This document shows positions 24,269-32,599 of a DNA stretch of 54,098 bases, one piece after another. The DNA comes from DASQPR01 sp035713725 (GTDB lineage Bacteria; Actinomycetota; Actinomycetes; Mycobacteriales; Micromonosporaceae). The stretch spans positions 1 through 54,098 of the forward strand of contig DASTMZ010000073.1 in NCBI GenBank assembly GCA_035713725.1, given 5' to 3'. The notes under the pieces were generated by a model. The model saw only the letters and a program-made list of their open reading frames with translations. It did no database searches and was not told where the DNA came from. Numbering within the stretch: position 1 is the stretch's first letter; each line of letters opens with the position of its first letter. The position numbers were made by a program, and so were the translations under genes.

Positions 24269-25061
24269 CGGCGCCGCGCCGGCGCTCCGCCCTGACGACC
24301 TGCCGGCCGGTCTGCTCGCGCACGCGCGCGAGTTCTACGCATCGGGCGCCGCACCGGTTACGCCGAGGACCGCGGCCACCGTGCTGTTGTTGCGCCCCGC
24401 GGCGTCCGGCGCGGGCGTCGAGGTGTACGCGATCCGGCGGGTACCCACGATGCCGTTCGCGCCCGGCATGTACGCGTTTCCGGGCGGTTCCGTCGATCCG
24501 CGCGACGCGGCGGACGACCTCGCGTGGGCGGGGCCGGACGCGGCACAGTGGGGCGCCCGGCTAGGTCAGCCGCCAGGTGCCGCACAGGCGATCGTGTGCG
24601 CGGCGGTACGTGAGGTGTTCGAGGAGTCCGGCGTGCTGTTGGCCGGTGACCCGGCCACCGTAGTGCGCGACGTGTCCGACGACGACTGGGAGGCGCAGCG
24701 CGCCGCGCTGGTGGCGCGGGAGCTTGGCTTCGCCGAGTTGCTTCGCACGCGGCGACTCGTGCTGCGCGCCGATCTGCTCGCGCCATGGTCGCGCTGGATC
24801 ACGCCGGAGTTCGAGCCGCGCCGCTACGACACGTACTTCTTCCTTGCCCGGCTCCCGGACGGTCAGCGGACTCGGGATGTCGGAGGGGAGGCGGACGAGG
24901 TGCGTTGGCTGCGACCGGAAGAGCGGCGGGTGCTCGCGATGCTGCCGCCGACGCGTGCCACGCTGGCGCAGATTGCCGGGTACGGCTCGATCGACGAACT
25001 CATCGCGGCGGCGACCGAACGGGACGCGGCCACCCCGGTGATTCCGCGTCTGGTCGGATAG
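24261..25061 (+). CDS. NUDIX hydrolase with split Nudix box
   Basis: This 266-residue protein has FPGGSVDPRDAADD at about 74-87 and REVFEESGVLL at about 116-126, so the Nudix box is interrupted by about 28 residues. This arrangement occurs in the NUDT19/coenzyme-A-diphosphatase-like branch, which hydrolyses CoA or acyl-CoA diphosphates. The location behind a thiolase supports an acyl-CoA link, by inference. TTG 24261 overlaps the thiolase stop codon; no better start is visible. Confidence 0.85.
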   Translation: MTDGAAPALRPDDLPAGLLAHAREFYASGAAPVTPRTAATVLLLRPAASGAGVEVYAIRRVPTMPFAPGMYAFPGGSVDPRDAADDLAWAGPDAAQWGARLGQPPGAAQAIVCAAVREVFEESGVLLAGDPATVVRDVSDDDWEAQRAALVARELGFAELLRTRRLVLRADLLAPWSRWITPEFEPRRYDTYFFLARLPDGQRTRDVGGEADEVRWLRPEERRVLAMLPPTRATLAQIAGYGSIDELIAAATERDAATPVIPRLVG

Positions 25062-25075
25062 ATCAGAGGGCGGTA

Positions 25076-25112
25076 TGTTGGTGATGTTGTCAGACGATAT
25101 ACATCACCAACA
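25076..25112. promoter_or_regulatory. Perfect 12-bp inverted repeat, VapB operator
   Basis: Arms TGTTGGTGATGT (25076-25087) and ACATCACCAACA (25101-25112) flank a 13-nt spacer and lie immediately upstream of vapB. VapB antitoxins autorepress through such repeats. TATACA at 25098-25103 may be the -10 box, so binding would block transcription. Confidence 0.75.
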
Positions 25113-25123
25113 CTGGGGGGACC

Positions 25124-25345
25124 GTGTCGATTACCCAGATTGACCTTGACGACGAGGCGCTCGACGAAGCCATGCGTTTGTCCGGTGCCAAGACGAAGAA
25201 GGAGACGGTCAATCTCGCACTGCGCGAATACGCCGCTCGGCACCGCCGGATCGCGGCACTGGACTACTACGCCGCCGTGGCCCAGGCCTGGGACTACGAG
25301 GGGTGGCAAGCGTTGCACGCGGCGGACAAGTCACCGGCACCGTGA
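25124..25345 (+). CDS. vapB: VapB-family antitoxin
   Basis: The 73-residue protein starts with the VapB ribbon-helix-helix pattern (ITQIDLDDEALDEAMRLSG, then KTKKETVNLALREY, residues about 3-36), which binds DNA as a dimer. The C-terminal tail (DYYAAVAQAWDYEGWQALH) would wrap the toxin. GTG 25124 is preceded by GGGGGGA. The gene overlaps vapC by 4 bases, giving coupled translation, and has a perfect palindrome upstream. Confidence 0.9.
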   Translation: MSITQIDLDDEALDEAMRLSGAKTKKETVNLALREYAARHRRIAALDYYAAVAQAWDYEGWQALHAADKSPAP

Positions 25346-25764
25346 TCCGCTACGTCCTGGACTCATCGGCGCTCTGGCGGATCCTGCGGGAGCCCGCCAT
25401 TCGCGGCGCCTGGTCCGCGGTCGTCACCGATCATGCGGTCGGATCCTGCCAGCCGCAGCGTGCCGAGTTCCGACGATCCGCCCGCAACGCGGGCGAGTAC
25501 GAACAGATGTCGACGATGTTCACCGACCTGTATCCCGAGATATCGCTACCTCGGAACGCGTGGCAGTGGGTGGAGTCCGCCCACCTTCGCCTCGCTCGCG
25601 CGGGCGCGCACCGGGCATTGTCGTGCGTGGATCTGCTGATCTGCGCTGTTGCCGCGCACCGGGGGCTCGTCATTCTGCACGACGACAACGACTTCGTAAC
25701 CGCCTCGCGACACCTCACCGAAGTACGCGAACGGCGAGTCCAGCAGATCCCGGCGGACGACTGA
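25342..25764 (+). CDS. vapC: VapC-family PIN-domain toxin
   Basis: The 140-residue PIN nuclease has the expected acidic residues: D7 in YVLDSSALWRIL, E42 in QRAEFRRSA, D97 in SCVDLLICAVAA and D115/D117 in HDDNDF. VapC toxins cleave tRNA or rRNA under stress when VapB is degraded. GTG 25342 lies within the vapB stop overlap. The type II module is complete, with all four acidic positions kept, so it is probably functional. The RNA target is not predictable from sequence. Confidence 0.92.
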   Translation: MIRYVLDSSALWRILREPAIRGAWSAVVTDHAVGSCQPQRAEFRRSARNAGEYEQMSTMFTDLYPEISLPRNAWQWVESAHLRLARAGAHRALSCVDLLICAVAAHRGLVILHDDNDFVTASRHLTEVRERRVQQIPADD

Positions 25765-25823
25765 CGATCCCCAGCACTGCGATGACCGTGGCCCCTGGTG
25801 CGTTCCGGTCGGACCCAACGGTG

Positions 25824-25865
25824 CGTGGCACCGCACCGGATCCCGAACTCCGGTGCGGTGCCACG
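25824..25865. terminator. Strong terminator between vapC and pstB
   Basis: A 17-bp perfect stem (25824-25840 with 25849-25865) and an 8-nt loop lie between the convergent vapC and pstB genes. It would stop both operons. Confidence 0.85.
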
Positions 25866-25899
25866 ACTTGTCGCGCCACGGTCCGCGGCGCGGGTCTGG

Positions 25900-26676
25900 T
25901 TAGCCGAAGCGGCCGGTGATGTAGTCCTCGGTCTTCTTCTCGGTCGGGTTCGTGAAGATGCGCGAGGTGTCGTCGAATTCGATCAGCCGGCCGGGGTCGC
26001 CGGTCTTGTCGATGGAGAAGAACGCCGTCCGATCCGACACGCGCGCGGCCTGCTGCATGTTGTGCGTGACGATGACGATCGTGTATTCGGTCTTCAGTTC
26101 GGTGATGAGATCCTCGATCGCGAGCGTGGAGATTGGGTCCAACGCCGAGCACGGTTCGTCCATCAGCACAATCTGCGGCTCGACGGCGATGGTACGAGCG
26201 ATGCACAGGCGCTGCTGCTGGCCGCCGGACAGGCCCGCACCGGGGCGGGACAGGCGCGTGTGCACCTCGTTCCACAGGTTCGCGGCCCGCAATGCCTTCT
26301 CGCACGCTTCGTCGAGGGCCGCCTTCTTGCGTACGCCACCGAGGCGCAGGCCGGCGACCACGTTGTCGTAGATGGACATGGTCGGGAACGGGTTCGGGCG
26401 CTGGAAAACCATACCGATCATGCGGCGGACCGCGGTCACGTCGACGTCGCGGTCGTAGATGTTCTGGCCGTCGATGGTGAGGTCGCCCTCGACGCGAGCG
26501 CCGGGCAGTACCTCGTGCATGCGGTTGATCGACCGCAGGAACGTCGACTTGCCGCAGCCGGACGGGCCGATGAGCGCGGTCACCGACTTGGGCTCGATGG
26601 TCATCGAGATCGACTCGATCGCCTTGAACGATCCGTAGTAAGCCGTGATGTTGTTCGCTTCGATTCGCTTTGCCAT
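25900..26676 (-). CDS. pstB: Phosphate ABC transporter ATPase PstB
   Basis: This 258-residue ATPase has Walker A GPSGCGKST (37-45), the Q-loop FQRPNPFP typical of PstB, the signature LSGGQQQRLCIAR (about 153) and Walker B VLMDEPCSALDP. The ending DYITGRFG is also PstB-specific. It powers phosphate import through PstCA. ATG 26676 starts the conserved region; the frame extends upstream without similarity. It is the last gene of pstSCAB and is followed by a strong terminator. No phoU gene lies next to it; a PhoU-like DUF47 protein is encoded at 20226 with pit. Confidence 0.97.
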   Translation of the reverse strand: MAKRIEANNITAYYGSFKAIESISMTIEPKSVTALIGPSGCGKSTFLRSINRMHEVLPGARVEGDLTIDGQNIYDRDVDVTAVRRMIGMVFQRPNPFPTMSIYDNVVAGLRLGGVRKKAALDEACEKALRAANLWNEVHTRLSRPGAGLSGGQQQRLCIARTIAVEPQIVLMDEPCSALDPISTLAIEDLITELKTEYTIVIVTHNMQQAARVSDRTAFFSIDKTGDPGRLIEFDDTSRIFTNPTEKKTEDYITGRFG

Positions 26677-26762
26677 GGTTCGTGTCCTTGTCAGGTCTGT
26701 TCGGGCGGACCCTCTTGGCTGTGGGACTTGAGGTTGCGTTGGCTGGGTGAGTGCGGGCCGGG

Positions 26763-27836
26763 TCATCGCAGCTTGCTCCGTCGAGCGAGCAGCTTCGCTG
26801 CGATGGTGAGTGCGAGCACGATGATGACCAGCGTCAGGGCGGCGGTCCACGCGCGCGGCGCACCGAACTTCGTGGCCAGCCGCGCCTGGTCGTAGACGAA
26901 CGTCGCGAGCGACTCCTGGTTGCCCTGGAACGGGTTGCGGTTGATCGAGTCGGTGCCGCCGGCGACCAGGAGAACTGGCGCTGTCTCGCCGCACGCGCGC
27001 GCGATGGCCAGCATGATGCCGGTAACGATGCCGGCGCCCGCGGTGGGCAGCACGATCTTGACGATCGTCTTCCACTTCGGAATGCCGAGCGCGTACGCGC
27101 CTTCGCGAAGCGCCACTGGCACGAGCCGCAGCATCTCCTCCGATGCCCGCGTGATCGTTGGCAACATCAGCACGGACAGCGCCAGCGCCGCGGCGAAGCC
27201 GGAGAAGCCCGGCCGGCCGTCGTTGAAGATCGGCGAGACGATCGCGACCCAGAACGCGAGGATGAACAGGCCGGCCACGATTGACGGGATGCCAGTCATC
27301 ACGTCGACGAAGAAGCGGATGATGCTGGCGAGTCGGCCCTTGCCGTATTCCACGATGTAGATCGCACAGGCCACACCGAGCGGAACGGTGATCAGCGTCG
27401 CGATGCCGGCTTGTTCGAGCGTGCCGAAGATCGCGTGGTAGGCGCCGCCACCGCTGTCGAACGGCGTGATGTCACGCATCGAGTTGTTGAAGAACGTGGC
27501 GTCGAATCGATCGAGACCGTTACCGATCAGCGTCTTCACGAGGTAGATCAGCGGCAGCGCGGCGAGTGCGAACGCGGCGTAGATGGTCGTCGTAGCGATG
27601 CGGTTGCGTGCCGCCCGCGGGCCCTCGACGACGCGCGACGTGAGGCCGAGCAGGATGAGGAACACCACGACCGCCGCGACGACGGTCATGGCGATGCCGC
27701 CGCGCAGTTGCCCGGCGACATAGATGACGAGGTACGCGATCATGGCGCTGACCACCGCGATGGCGTACGGCGCCCAGCGTGGCAGCCGCCGCGCGAGCAG
27801 GTTCGTGCTTCCCGGGGTGAGGGTCGTCGCGCTCAT
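26763..27836 (-). CDS. pstA: Phosphate ABC transporter permease PstA
   Basis: The 357-residue permease has about eight membrane segments: two or three extra N-terminal helices and the six-helix core of PstA. The permease loop motif (EEMLRLVPVALREGAYALGIPKWKT, here split) couples to PstB, and GGTDSINRNPFQGNQESL is typical of PstA. ATG 27836 has GGGAGG six bases upstream. It lies 52 bases after pstC and 86 before pstB. Confidence 0.96.
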   Translation of the reverse strand: MSATTLTPGSTNLLARRLPRWAPYAIAVVSAMIAYLVIYVAGQLRGGIAMTVVAAVVVFLILLGLTSRVVEGPRAARNRIATTTIYAAFALAALPLIYLVKTLIGNGLDRFDATFFNNSMRDITPFDSGGGAYHAIFGTLEQAGIATLITVPLGVACAIYIVEYGKGRLASIIRFFVDVMTGIPSIVAGLFILAFWVAIVSPIFNDGRPGFSGFAAALALSVLMLPTITRASEEMLRLVPVALREGAYALGIPKWKTIVKIVLPTAGAGIVTGIMLAIARACGETAPVLLVAGGTDSINRNPFQGNQESLATFVYDQARLATKFGAPRAWTAALTLVIIVLALTIAAKLLARRSKLR

Positions 27837-27888
27837 GCTGTACCTCCCGGCATGGCGACTGCGGGGCTCGCAAGCTCGCTCCTCGCGC

Positions 27889-29001
27889 TCATGCGGCACT
27901 CACCTGGAACTCCCGCCGCCGGTAGATGATCGCCCGGGCGGACACGTTGACGACCAGCGTGATGGCGAACAGTACGAGGCCGGAGGCGATCAGCGCGCCA
28001 CGGCCGATCTGGTCGGCCTCACCGAAGTTGTTCGCGATGTTCGCGGCGATCGTGTTGCCGCCGTTGCCGAGCAGATCGGCGGAGATCGTGAACGTCGAAC
28101 CGAGCGTGAGGGCGAGCGCCATGGTCTCGCCGAGCGCGCGCCCGAGGCCGAGGATGGTTGCCGCGATGATGCCGGGGCGACCGAACGGAAGCACCGCGGT
28201 CCGGATCATCTCCCACTTCGTCGCGCCGAGCGCGAGCGCGGCCTCCTCGTTCATCGTCGGCGTTTGCGCAAACACCTCGCGGATCAGCGCGGTCAGGATC
28301 GGCAGGATCATGATGCTCAGCACGATCGACCCGAGCATGATCGACTTTCCGTACGGACCGTCGCTTCCGAAGATCGGGATCCATCCGAAATACGTGTGCA
28401 GCCACGCGGAGAGACCTGAGACCGGCTGGACGAGATAGTCGCGGCCCCACAAGCCGTACACGATGCTCGGCACCGCGGCCAGAATGTCGATCGCGAATCC
28501 GAGTACCGAGCCGACGCGCGGTGGCGCGTAGTGCGTGAGGCACAGCGCGATGCAGATGGCGATGGGTACGGCGATCAGCAGCGCGATGAACGACGTGACG
28601 ACGGTGCCGAACGCCAGCGCGGCGATGCCGAACACCGGCGGGTTGTCGCCCGGGAACCAGTTCTTGAACGTCAGGAAGTTCGCGTGGTTCGCGTTCAAAG
28701 CCGGGATCGCTTTGACGATAAGGAAGACCGCGATCGCAACGATGATCGCGAGGACCGCGAGTCCCGCGCCGCTCGTCAGGCCGCGGAACGCGGTCTCCAG
28801 GCTCCAGCGGCGTCGCCGCGGTAGCGCGCCACCGCCGCCGAGCGGTGGCACCGGCTGGCCCGGCTCGCCGCCGGGTGGGCCGGTCGCGGATCCGTCGATG
28901 TCATGGCGGGTGCTGCCGTCGGTGGGTTCGTCCGGCCTGGCGGTTGGCTCCGCCGAAGTCGTCGCGACCTCTGCAAAGCCGGCGAACGTGGGTTCGCTCA
29001 T
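27889..29001 (-). CDS. pstC: Phosphate ABC transporter permease PstC
   Basis: The 370-residue permease has a long Pro/Gly/Thr-rich cytoplasmic N-terminus (about 75 residues) before six membrane segments. The coupling loop (NEEAALALGATKWEMIRTAV) and LGRALGETMALALTLG are typical of PstC. ATG 29001 has GGAGAG upstream; a GTG 33 bases further is less likely. It is separated from pstS by a 145-base gap containing a stable hairpin. Confidence 0.96.
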   Translation of the reverse strand: MSEPTFAGFAEVATTSAEPTARPDEPTDGSTRHDIDGSATGPPGGEPGQPVPPLGGGGALPRRRRWSLETAFRGLTSGAGLAVLAIIVAIAVFLIVKAIPALNANHANFLTFKNWFPGDNPPVFGIAALAFGTVVTSFIALLIAVPIAICIALCLTHYAPPRVGSVLGFAIDILAAVPSIVYGLWGRDYLVQPVSGLSAWLHTYFGWIPIFGSDGPYGKSIMLGSIVLSIMILPILTALIREVFAQTPTMNEEAALALGATKWEMIRTAVLPFGRPGIIAATILGLGRALGETMALALTLGSTFTISADLLGNGGNTIAANIANNFGEADQIGRGALIASGLVLFAITLVVNVSARAIIYRRREFQVSAA

Positions 29002-29081
29002 TCGGGTGAGCTCTCCGTTCACTGGTGTGCGCACCTGCCGAAGCAGATGGCTGCGGTGCGGGATTGAGTTGTGGATTGGGG

Positions 29082-29132
29082 AAGCGGACCGCCACTGGGT
29101 TGGTAGCTACCGGGCCCAGTGGCGATCCGCTT
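29082..29132 (-). terminator. Intercistronic hairpin between pstS and pstC
   Basis: Arms 29082-29099 and 29115-29132 pair over 18 bp with one mismatch; the loop contains the palindrome GGTAGCTACC. It lies 15 bases after the pstS stop, inside the operon. It may act as a leaky terminator or an RNA-stabilising structure that raises pstS output over pstCAB. Confidence 0.65.
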
Positions 29133-29146
29133 GTGCTGCGGTTAGG

Positions 29147-30259
29147 TCAGCTCATCGAGGACACGATGGACGCGACCTTGGTGCGCACGGAGTCCGGCAG
29201 CGGCGCGCTACCGACCTGCGTCAGGGTGGCCTGCCCGGCCGTGCTCGCGGTGTAGCTGAGGAAGGACTTGAGCAGATTGAGCGTCCCGGACGGGTTGCCC
29301 TTGTCGCAGACGATCTCGTACGTCACCAGAACGATCGGGTATGCGCCCGCCGTGCTGGTGTTGTAGTCGATCTTCATCTGAAGGTCGTTGCCGGTACCCG
29401 TGACCTGCGCGCCGGCGATCGTCTTGCCAGCCGAGTCGGCGGACAGCGTCGACCACTCGCCGGCACCGTTGAAGATCTTCGCCATGTTCAGGTTGTTCAG
29501 CGTGGCGAACGACCACTCGACGTAGCCGATCGCGCCGTCCGTCGACGACAGGAACTTCGACACACCGTCGGAGCCCTTCTCCGCGTCGCCACCTGGCGCG
29601 TGCCACACCTTGTCGTGCGGGTACGGCCAAGCCGTGGAGCCGGCGACCGTCCCGAGGTAGTTCGTGAAGTTGTCGGTCGTGCCGGAGCTGTCCGAGCGGT
29701 GTACCGGCGTGATCTTCGTGGCCGGCAGGCTGACGCCTGGGTTGTCCGCGGCAATCGCCGGGTCGTTCCACGTGGTGATCTTGCCGTTGAAGATGCCGGC
29801 CAGGGTAGCCGCCTTGAACTGCAGGTTGGACACGCCGCTCACGTTGTAGACGACAGCGATCGGGCCGACCACCATCGGCAGGTGGATCGCGGCGCCGCCG
29901 GTGCAGTGCGCGTTGGCCTTCGGCTGGTCGGTCGCAGAAAGCGGGGAGTCAGAGCCGGCGAAGTCCGCTTGGCCAGCGATGAACGCCTGCTGGCCGGCGC
30001 CCGAGCCGGAGCCGGTGTAGTTGATCGTCGCTCCGGGGCACTGCTGGTTGTAGAGCTTGATCCAGTTCGCGATCGCGTTGGCCTGCGCCGTCGAGCCCTG
30101 CGCGTTCAGCGTGCCCGTGGCGCACTGGATCGCGCCCGCAACTGGTGATCCGCTCGAGGCAGGGGGAGAAGTGTTGTTGTTGTTCGTGCCGCACGCCGCC
30201 AGCGCGACTGTCGCGGTCAGCGCAATGCCGGCCAGGATGCCGAGCCGCTGAAGCTTCAC
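29147..30259 (-). CDS. pstS: Phosphate-binding lipoprotein PstS
   Basis: The 370-residue lipoprotein has a signal peptide with lipobox LAACG (Cys at about residue 24), a Ser/Asn linker, then the PstS fold: LNAQGSTAQANAI (phosphate-binding Ser), GSGAGQQAFIAGQADFAGSDSP (split) and RSDSSGTTDNFTNYL. It captures phosphate outside the membrane for PstCA. GTG 30259 begins the signal peptide and follows AAGGGA. It is the first gene of pstSCAB; two PHO boxes lie about 110 bases upstream, so expression should rise on phosphate starvation through PhoP. Confidence 0.97.
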   Translation of the reverse strand: MKLQRLGILAGIALTATVALAACGTNNNNTSPPASSGSPVAGAIQCATGTLNAQGSTAQANAIANWIKLYNQQCPGATINYTGSGSGAGQQAFIAGQADFAGSDSPLSATDQPKANAHCTGGAAIHLPMVVGPIAVVYNVSGVSNLQFKAATLAGIFNGKITTWNDPAIAADNPGVSLPATKITPVHRSDSSGTTDNFTNYLGTVAGSTAWPYPHDKVWHAPGGDAEKGSDGVSKFLSSTDGAIGYVEWSFATLNNLNMAKIFNGAGEWSTLSADSAGKTIAGAQVTGTGNDLQMKIDYNTSTAGAYPIVLVTYEIVCDKGNPSGTLNLLKSFLSYTASTAGQATLTQVGSAPLPDSVRTKVASIVSSMS

Positions 30260-30339
30260 GTGTTTTCGTCCCTTCGGGGTGTCAGGGCACTGGCGCACGC
30301 GCCTGCGCTCCACCGGCTTGTCCGGCCGGTCGGAACGGA

Positions 30340-30393
30340 CGTTAGGAGCCGCAGGTAGCCGCCCAACCGGTGCAAGGTGAACGAACGGTGAAC
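30340..30393 (-). promoter_or_regulatory. PHO boxes and promoter of pstSCAB
   Basis: On the minus strand two adjacent 11-bp direct repeats, GTTCACCGTTC (30393-30383) and GTTCACCTTGC (30382-30372), match the Streptomyces PhoP-binding unit. TAACGT (30345-30340) is a candidate -10 box, placing the boxes just upstream of the -35 region. The leader to pstS would be about 75 bases. Confidence 0.85.
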
Positions 30394-30487
30394 AGCGCGG
30401 GACCATCCGCGTGACGGTCGGGACAGACAGAATGTCGGGCAGATGAAGGGCTTCCGCTACGGCGTTGGGCAGCCGTTTTGCGCCGCG

Positions 30488-30538
30488 ACTGAGCCCGGAT
30501 GCCGGTTCCGCGCCGGGGTTCCGCGCCGAGGGCTCAGT
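30488..30538 (-). terminator. Hairpin downstream of mshD
   Basis: A 9-bp stem ACTGAGCCC/GGGCTCAGT (30488-30496 with 30530-30538) encloses a GC-rich loop containing GGTTCCGCGCC twice. It starts 9 bases after the mshD stop codon. Confidence 0.45.
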
Positions 30539-30547
30539 GCCGGTATC

Positions 30548-31582
30548 TCAGCGCCGCTGGAAACACACGTCGGTCGTCCAGAGCAAGAACCCGAGACTCC
30601 GATAGAGCGCGACCGCTCGGGTGTTGGACTCGTCGACGTAGAGCATCACCTGATCGAGCCCGCGACCGCGCAGGTAACGCAGCCCAGCCTCGGTGAGCGC
30701 GGCACCGAGCCCGAGCCCGCGAGCGTCCGGATCGACACCGAGCACGTAGACCTCGCCGATCGGATCGTGGTCGTGCTCCGCCTCGTCGTCTGGTCCGCTT
30801 CCGTGCGCCTCGCGGCTTGCGGCCTCGCTTCGGCTGCTACCTGACGCCTCGCGGCATGACGCTTCGCTTCGGCGGCGATCGGTGCGCAACGCGCCGTGCA
30901 CCTTCGTCCAGTGGAAGCCGAGCATCTTGCCGTCGCGCATGGCGAGCAGGAACCCGTCCGGGTCGAACCACGGTTCGGACATCCGCACGTGCAGATCGTG
31001 AATCGTCCAGCGGCCCTGGTCCGGGTGGTGGGCGAAGGCGCGTGCGTTTACCCGTACCCACTCTTCGTCGTCTTTGCCCGTCTCGAACGGACGCAGCGCG
31101 ACACCCTCGGGCAGTTCCGGCGCGGGCACCGGCGCGAAGAGCGAGCGCCGCAGTTGGAACAGCACGCGATGGCGTTCGAAACCGAGGGACATGGCCAGGG
31201 CAGTCGCGGACGGATGGTCGCCGTGCGCCCAGAGGCGCATGCGTCCCTCCGGGTCGGTGGCGGCGGCCGCGTCGGTCAGGGCGGTGACCAGCGCTCGGCC
31301 GAGACCGCGGCGGCGCCACATCGGGTGTACGACGAGTTCTGCGCTCGGCCCTTCGACGACGTCGGTCGTGTCGAGATGCGCGTAGCCGACGAGGTCCGCG
31401 CCGTGCCGGATCAACAGGTGTACGGCGGGCGTGTCGCCGCCCAGCCGGATGTGCAGCATCACGTGTTCGGAGAGCGGGTAGGCGCCGTCCGCGTCGCCGG
31501 CCGCGGTGGCCAGCCGTTGCACGTCGTCGACCTCGGCCGGGGTCAGGTGCTCCGTCTGTGCCACGACGGGTTGCATCCTCAC
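30548..31582 (-). CDS. mshD: Mycothiol synthase MshD
   Basis: The 344-residue tandem-GNAT acetyltransferase performs the last step of mycothiol synthesis, acetylating Cys-GlcN-Ins. The N-terminal GNAT module has MWRRRGLGRALV; the C-terminal one has VLGVDPDARGLGLGAAL and YVDESNTRAVALYRSLGF. Between strands of the C-terminal module, residues about 232-272 form a Ser/Glu/Arg/His-rich insert not expected in the family. GTG 31582 is chosen because TACGGT ends 6 nt before it (leaderless); ATG 31576 is possible. It lies between pst and glnR. Confidence 0.93.
   Translation of the reverse strand: MRMQPVVAQTEHLTPAEVDDVQRLATAAGDADGAYPLSEHVMLHIRLGGDTPAVHLLIRHGADLVGYAHLDTTDVVEGPSAELVVHPMWRRRGLGRALVTALTDAAAATDPEGRMRLWAHGDHPSATALAMSLGFERHRVLFQLRRSLFAPVPAPELPEGVALRPFETGKDDEEWVRVNARAFAHHPDQGRWTIHDLHVRMSEPWFDPDGFLLAMRDGKMLGFHWTKVHGALRTDRRRSEASCREASGSSRSEAASREAHGSGPDDEAEHDHDPIGEVYVLGVDPDARGLGLGAALTEAGLRYLRGRGLDQVMLYVDESNTRAVALYRSLGFLLWTTDVCFQRR
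30806..30873 (-). repeat. Imperfect 29-bp repeat encoding the MshD insert
   Basis: Units 30806-30834 and 30845-30873 share most positions (both begin CGCCTCGCGGC and end TCGCTTCGGC) and are 39 bases apart, in frame. They encode SEASCREAS and SEAASREAH within MshD. Confidence 0.7.
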
Positions 31583-31667
31583 CGGGTTACCGTATCGAAC
31601 CTGACCGTGTGCGCGATCGAACCACGGCCGAGCGGTGACCGGCGCCGAAAGCCGGGTTGGCCGAGGG

Positions 31668-32435
31668 TCAGGTCAGCAGGTGGTCCGCCGGGTGGTCGAC
31701 GTCGGCTGGATCGGCGACGTCGAGGTCCGGGTCGGCGCCGGATGGGCGGTCGCTTGATCTACGCCCGGCCGGTACGACGAACTTGTACCCGACCTGGCGC
31801 ACCGTACCGATCATCGACTCGTACTCGGACCCGAGCTTCGCGCGCAGGCGGCGTACGTGCACGTCGACCGTACGGGTGCCGCCGAAGTAGTCGTAGCCCC
31901 ACACCTCGCGCAGCATCTGGTCGCGGGTAAACACCCGGCCGGGGTGCTGTGCCAGGAACTTGAGCAGCTCGAACTCCTTATACGTGAGGTCGAGCGGACG
32001 GCCCTTGAGGCGCGCGGCGTACGTCTGGAGATCGATGGTCAGCTCGCCGGCGCGGATCGTCGCCGAATCCTCGGATGCCGGTGTGCCGAGCTTGCCGACC
32101 GCCAGCCGGAGCCGCGCCTCGATCTCGGCCGGCCCGGCGGTGGCCAACACGAAGTCGTCGACGCCCCAATCCGCGGCGAGCGCGACCAAGCCCGGTTCGG
32201 TGATCACCGCGATCAGCGGGATGCCCGATCCGGTCGCGTGCAACATCCGGCACGTGGCGCGGGCGTCGGCCAGCTCGGTCCGCGCGTCGATCATGATCAC
32301 GTTCGGTGACGGGCCGGACAGCAACGTACGCACATCACGCGCCGCCGCCCGGACCACGTGGGGGAGCAGGTCGAGCGCGGGCAGCGCGGCCGCGGCGGAG
32401 CCGGTCGGCGTCGCCGTCAGCATCAGAATCTCCAC
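31668..32435 (-). CDS. glnR: GlnR-type OmpR-family nitrogen regulator
   Basis: The 255-residue protein has a receiver-like N-terminal domain with ALPALDLLPHVVRAA and AADWGVDDFVLATAGPAEIEARLRL, typical of actinobacterial GlnR, and a winged-helix C-terminal domain (LTYKEFELLKFLAQHPGRVF, RTVDVHVRRLRAKL, VRQVGYKF). GlnR controls glnA, amtB and other nitrogen genes and is an orphan regulator not activated by classical phosphorylation. GTG 32435 has GGGAGGG six bases upstream; the longer open frame was rejected. It is divergent from the membrane protein gene at 32600. Confidence 0.9.
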   Translation of the reverse strand: MEILMLTATPTGSAAAALPALDLLPHVVRAAARDVRTLLSGPSPNVIMIDARTELADARATCRMLHATGSGIPLIAVITEPGLVALAADWGVDDFVLATAGPAEIEARLRLAVGKLGTPASEDSATIRAGELTIDLQTYAARLKGRPLDLTYKEFELLKFLAQHPGRVFTRDQMLREVWGYDYFGGTRTVDVHVRRLRAKLGSEYESMIGTVRQVGYKFVVPAGRRSSDRPSGADPDLDVADPADVDHPADHLLT

Positions 32436-32599
32436 GCACGGCCCTCCCGTCTGCGGTCCGACGTCGGTGGCGGGTGGATCGAACCTCAGCGTAGCCGACC
32501 TGCTACGCACCGGGCCGGATCGGCTCACCAGGTGGGCAATGCGCACGTCGTGACCTGCCCCGCGTCGCGATCTGGGCGCCGGGATGGCACGATCGGTGC

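Noticed and set aside
27840..27900. GC-rich palindromic motif (AGCGAGCTTGCGAGC-like) between pstC and pstA as a dispersed repeat
   Set aside because: I saw only one clear copy in the window; similarity to the MshD insert is limited to short GC-rich words.
30541..31000. Frameshift or pseudogene status for mshD
   Set aside because: The insert keeps frame and both GNAT modules continue intact on either side.
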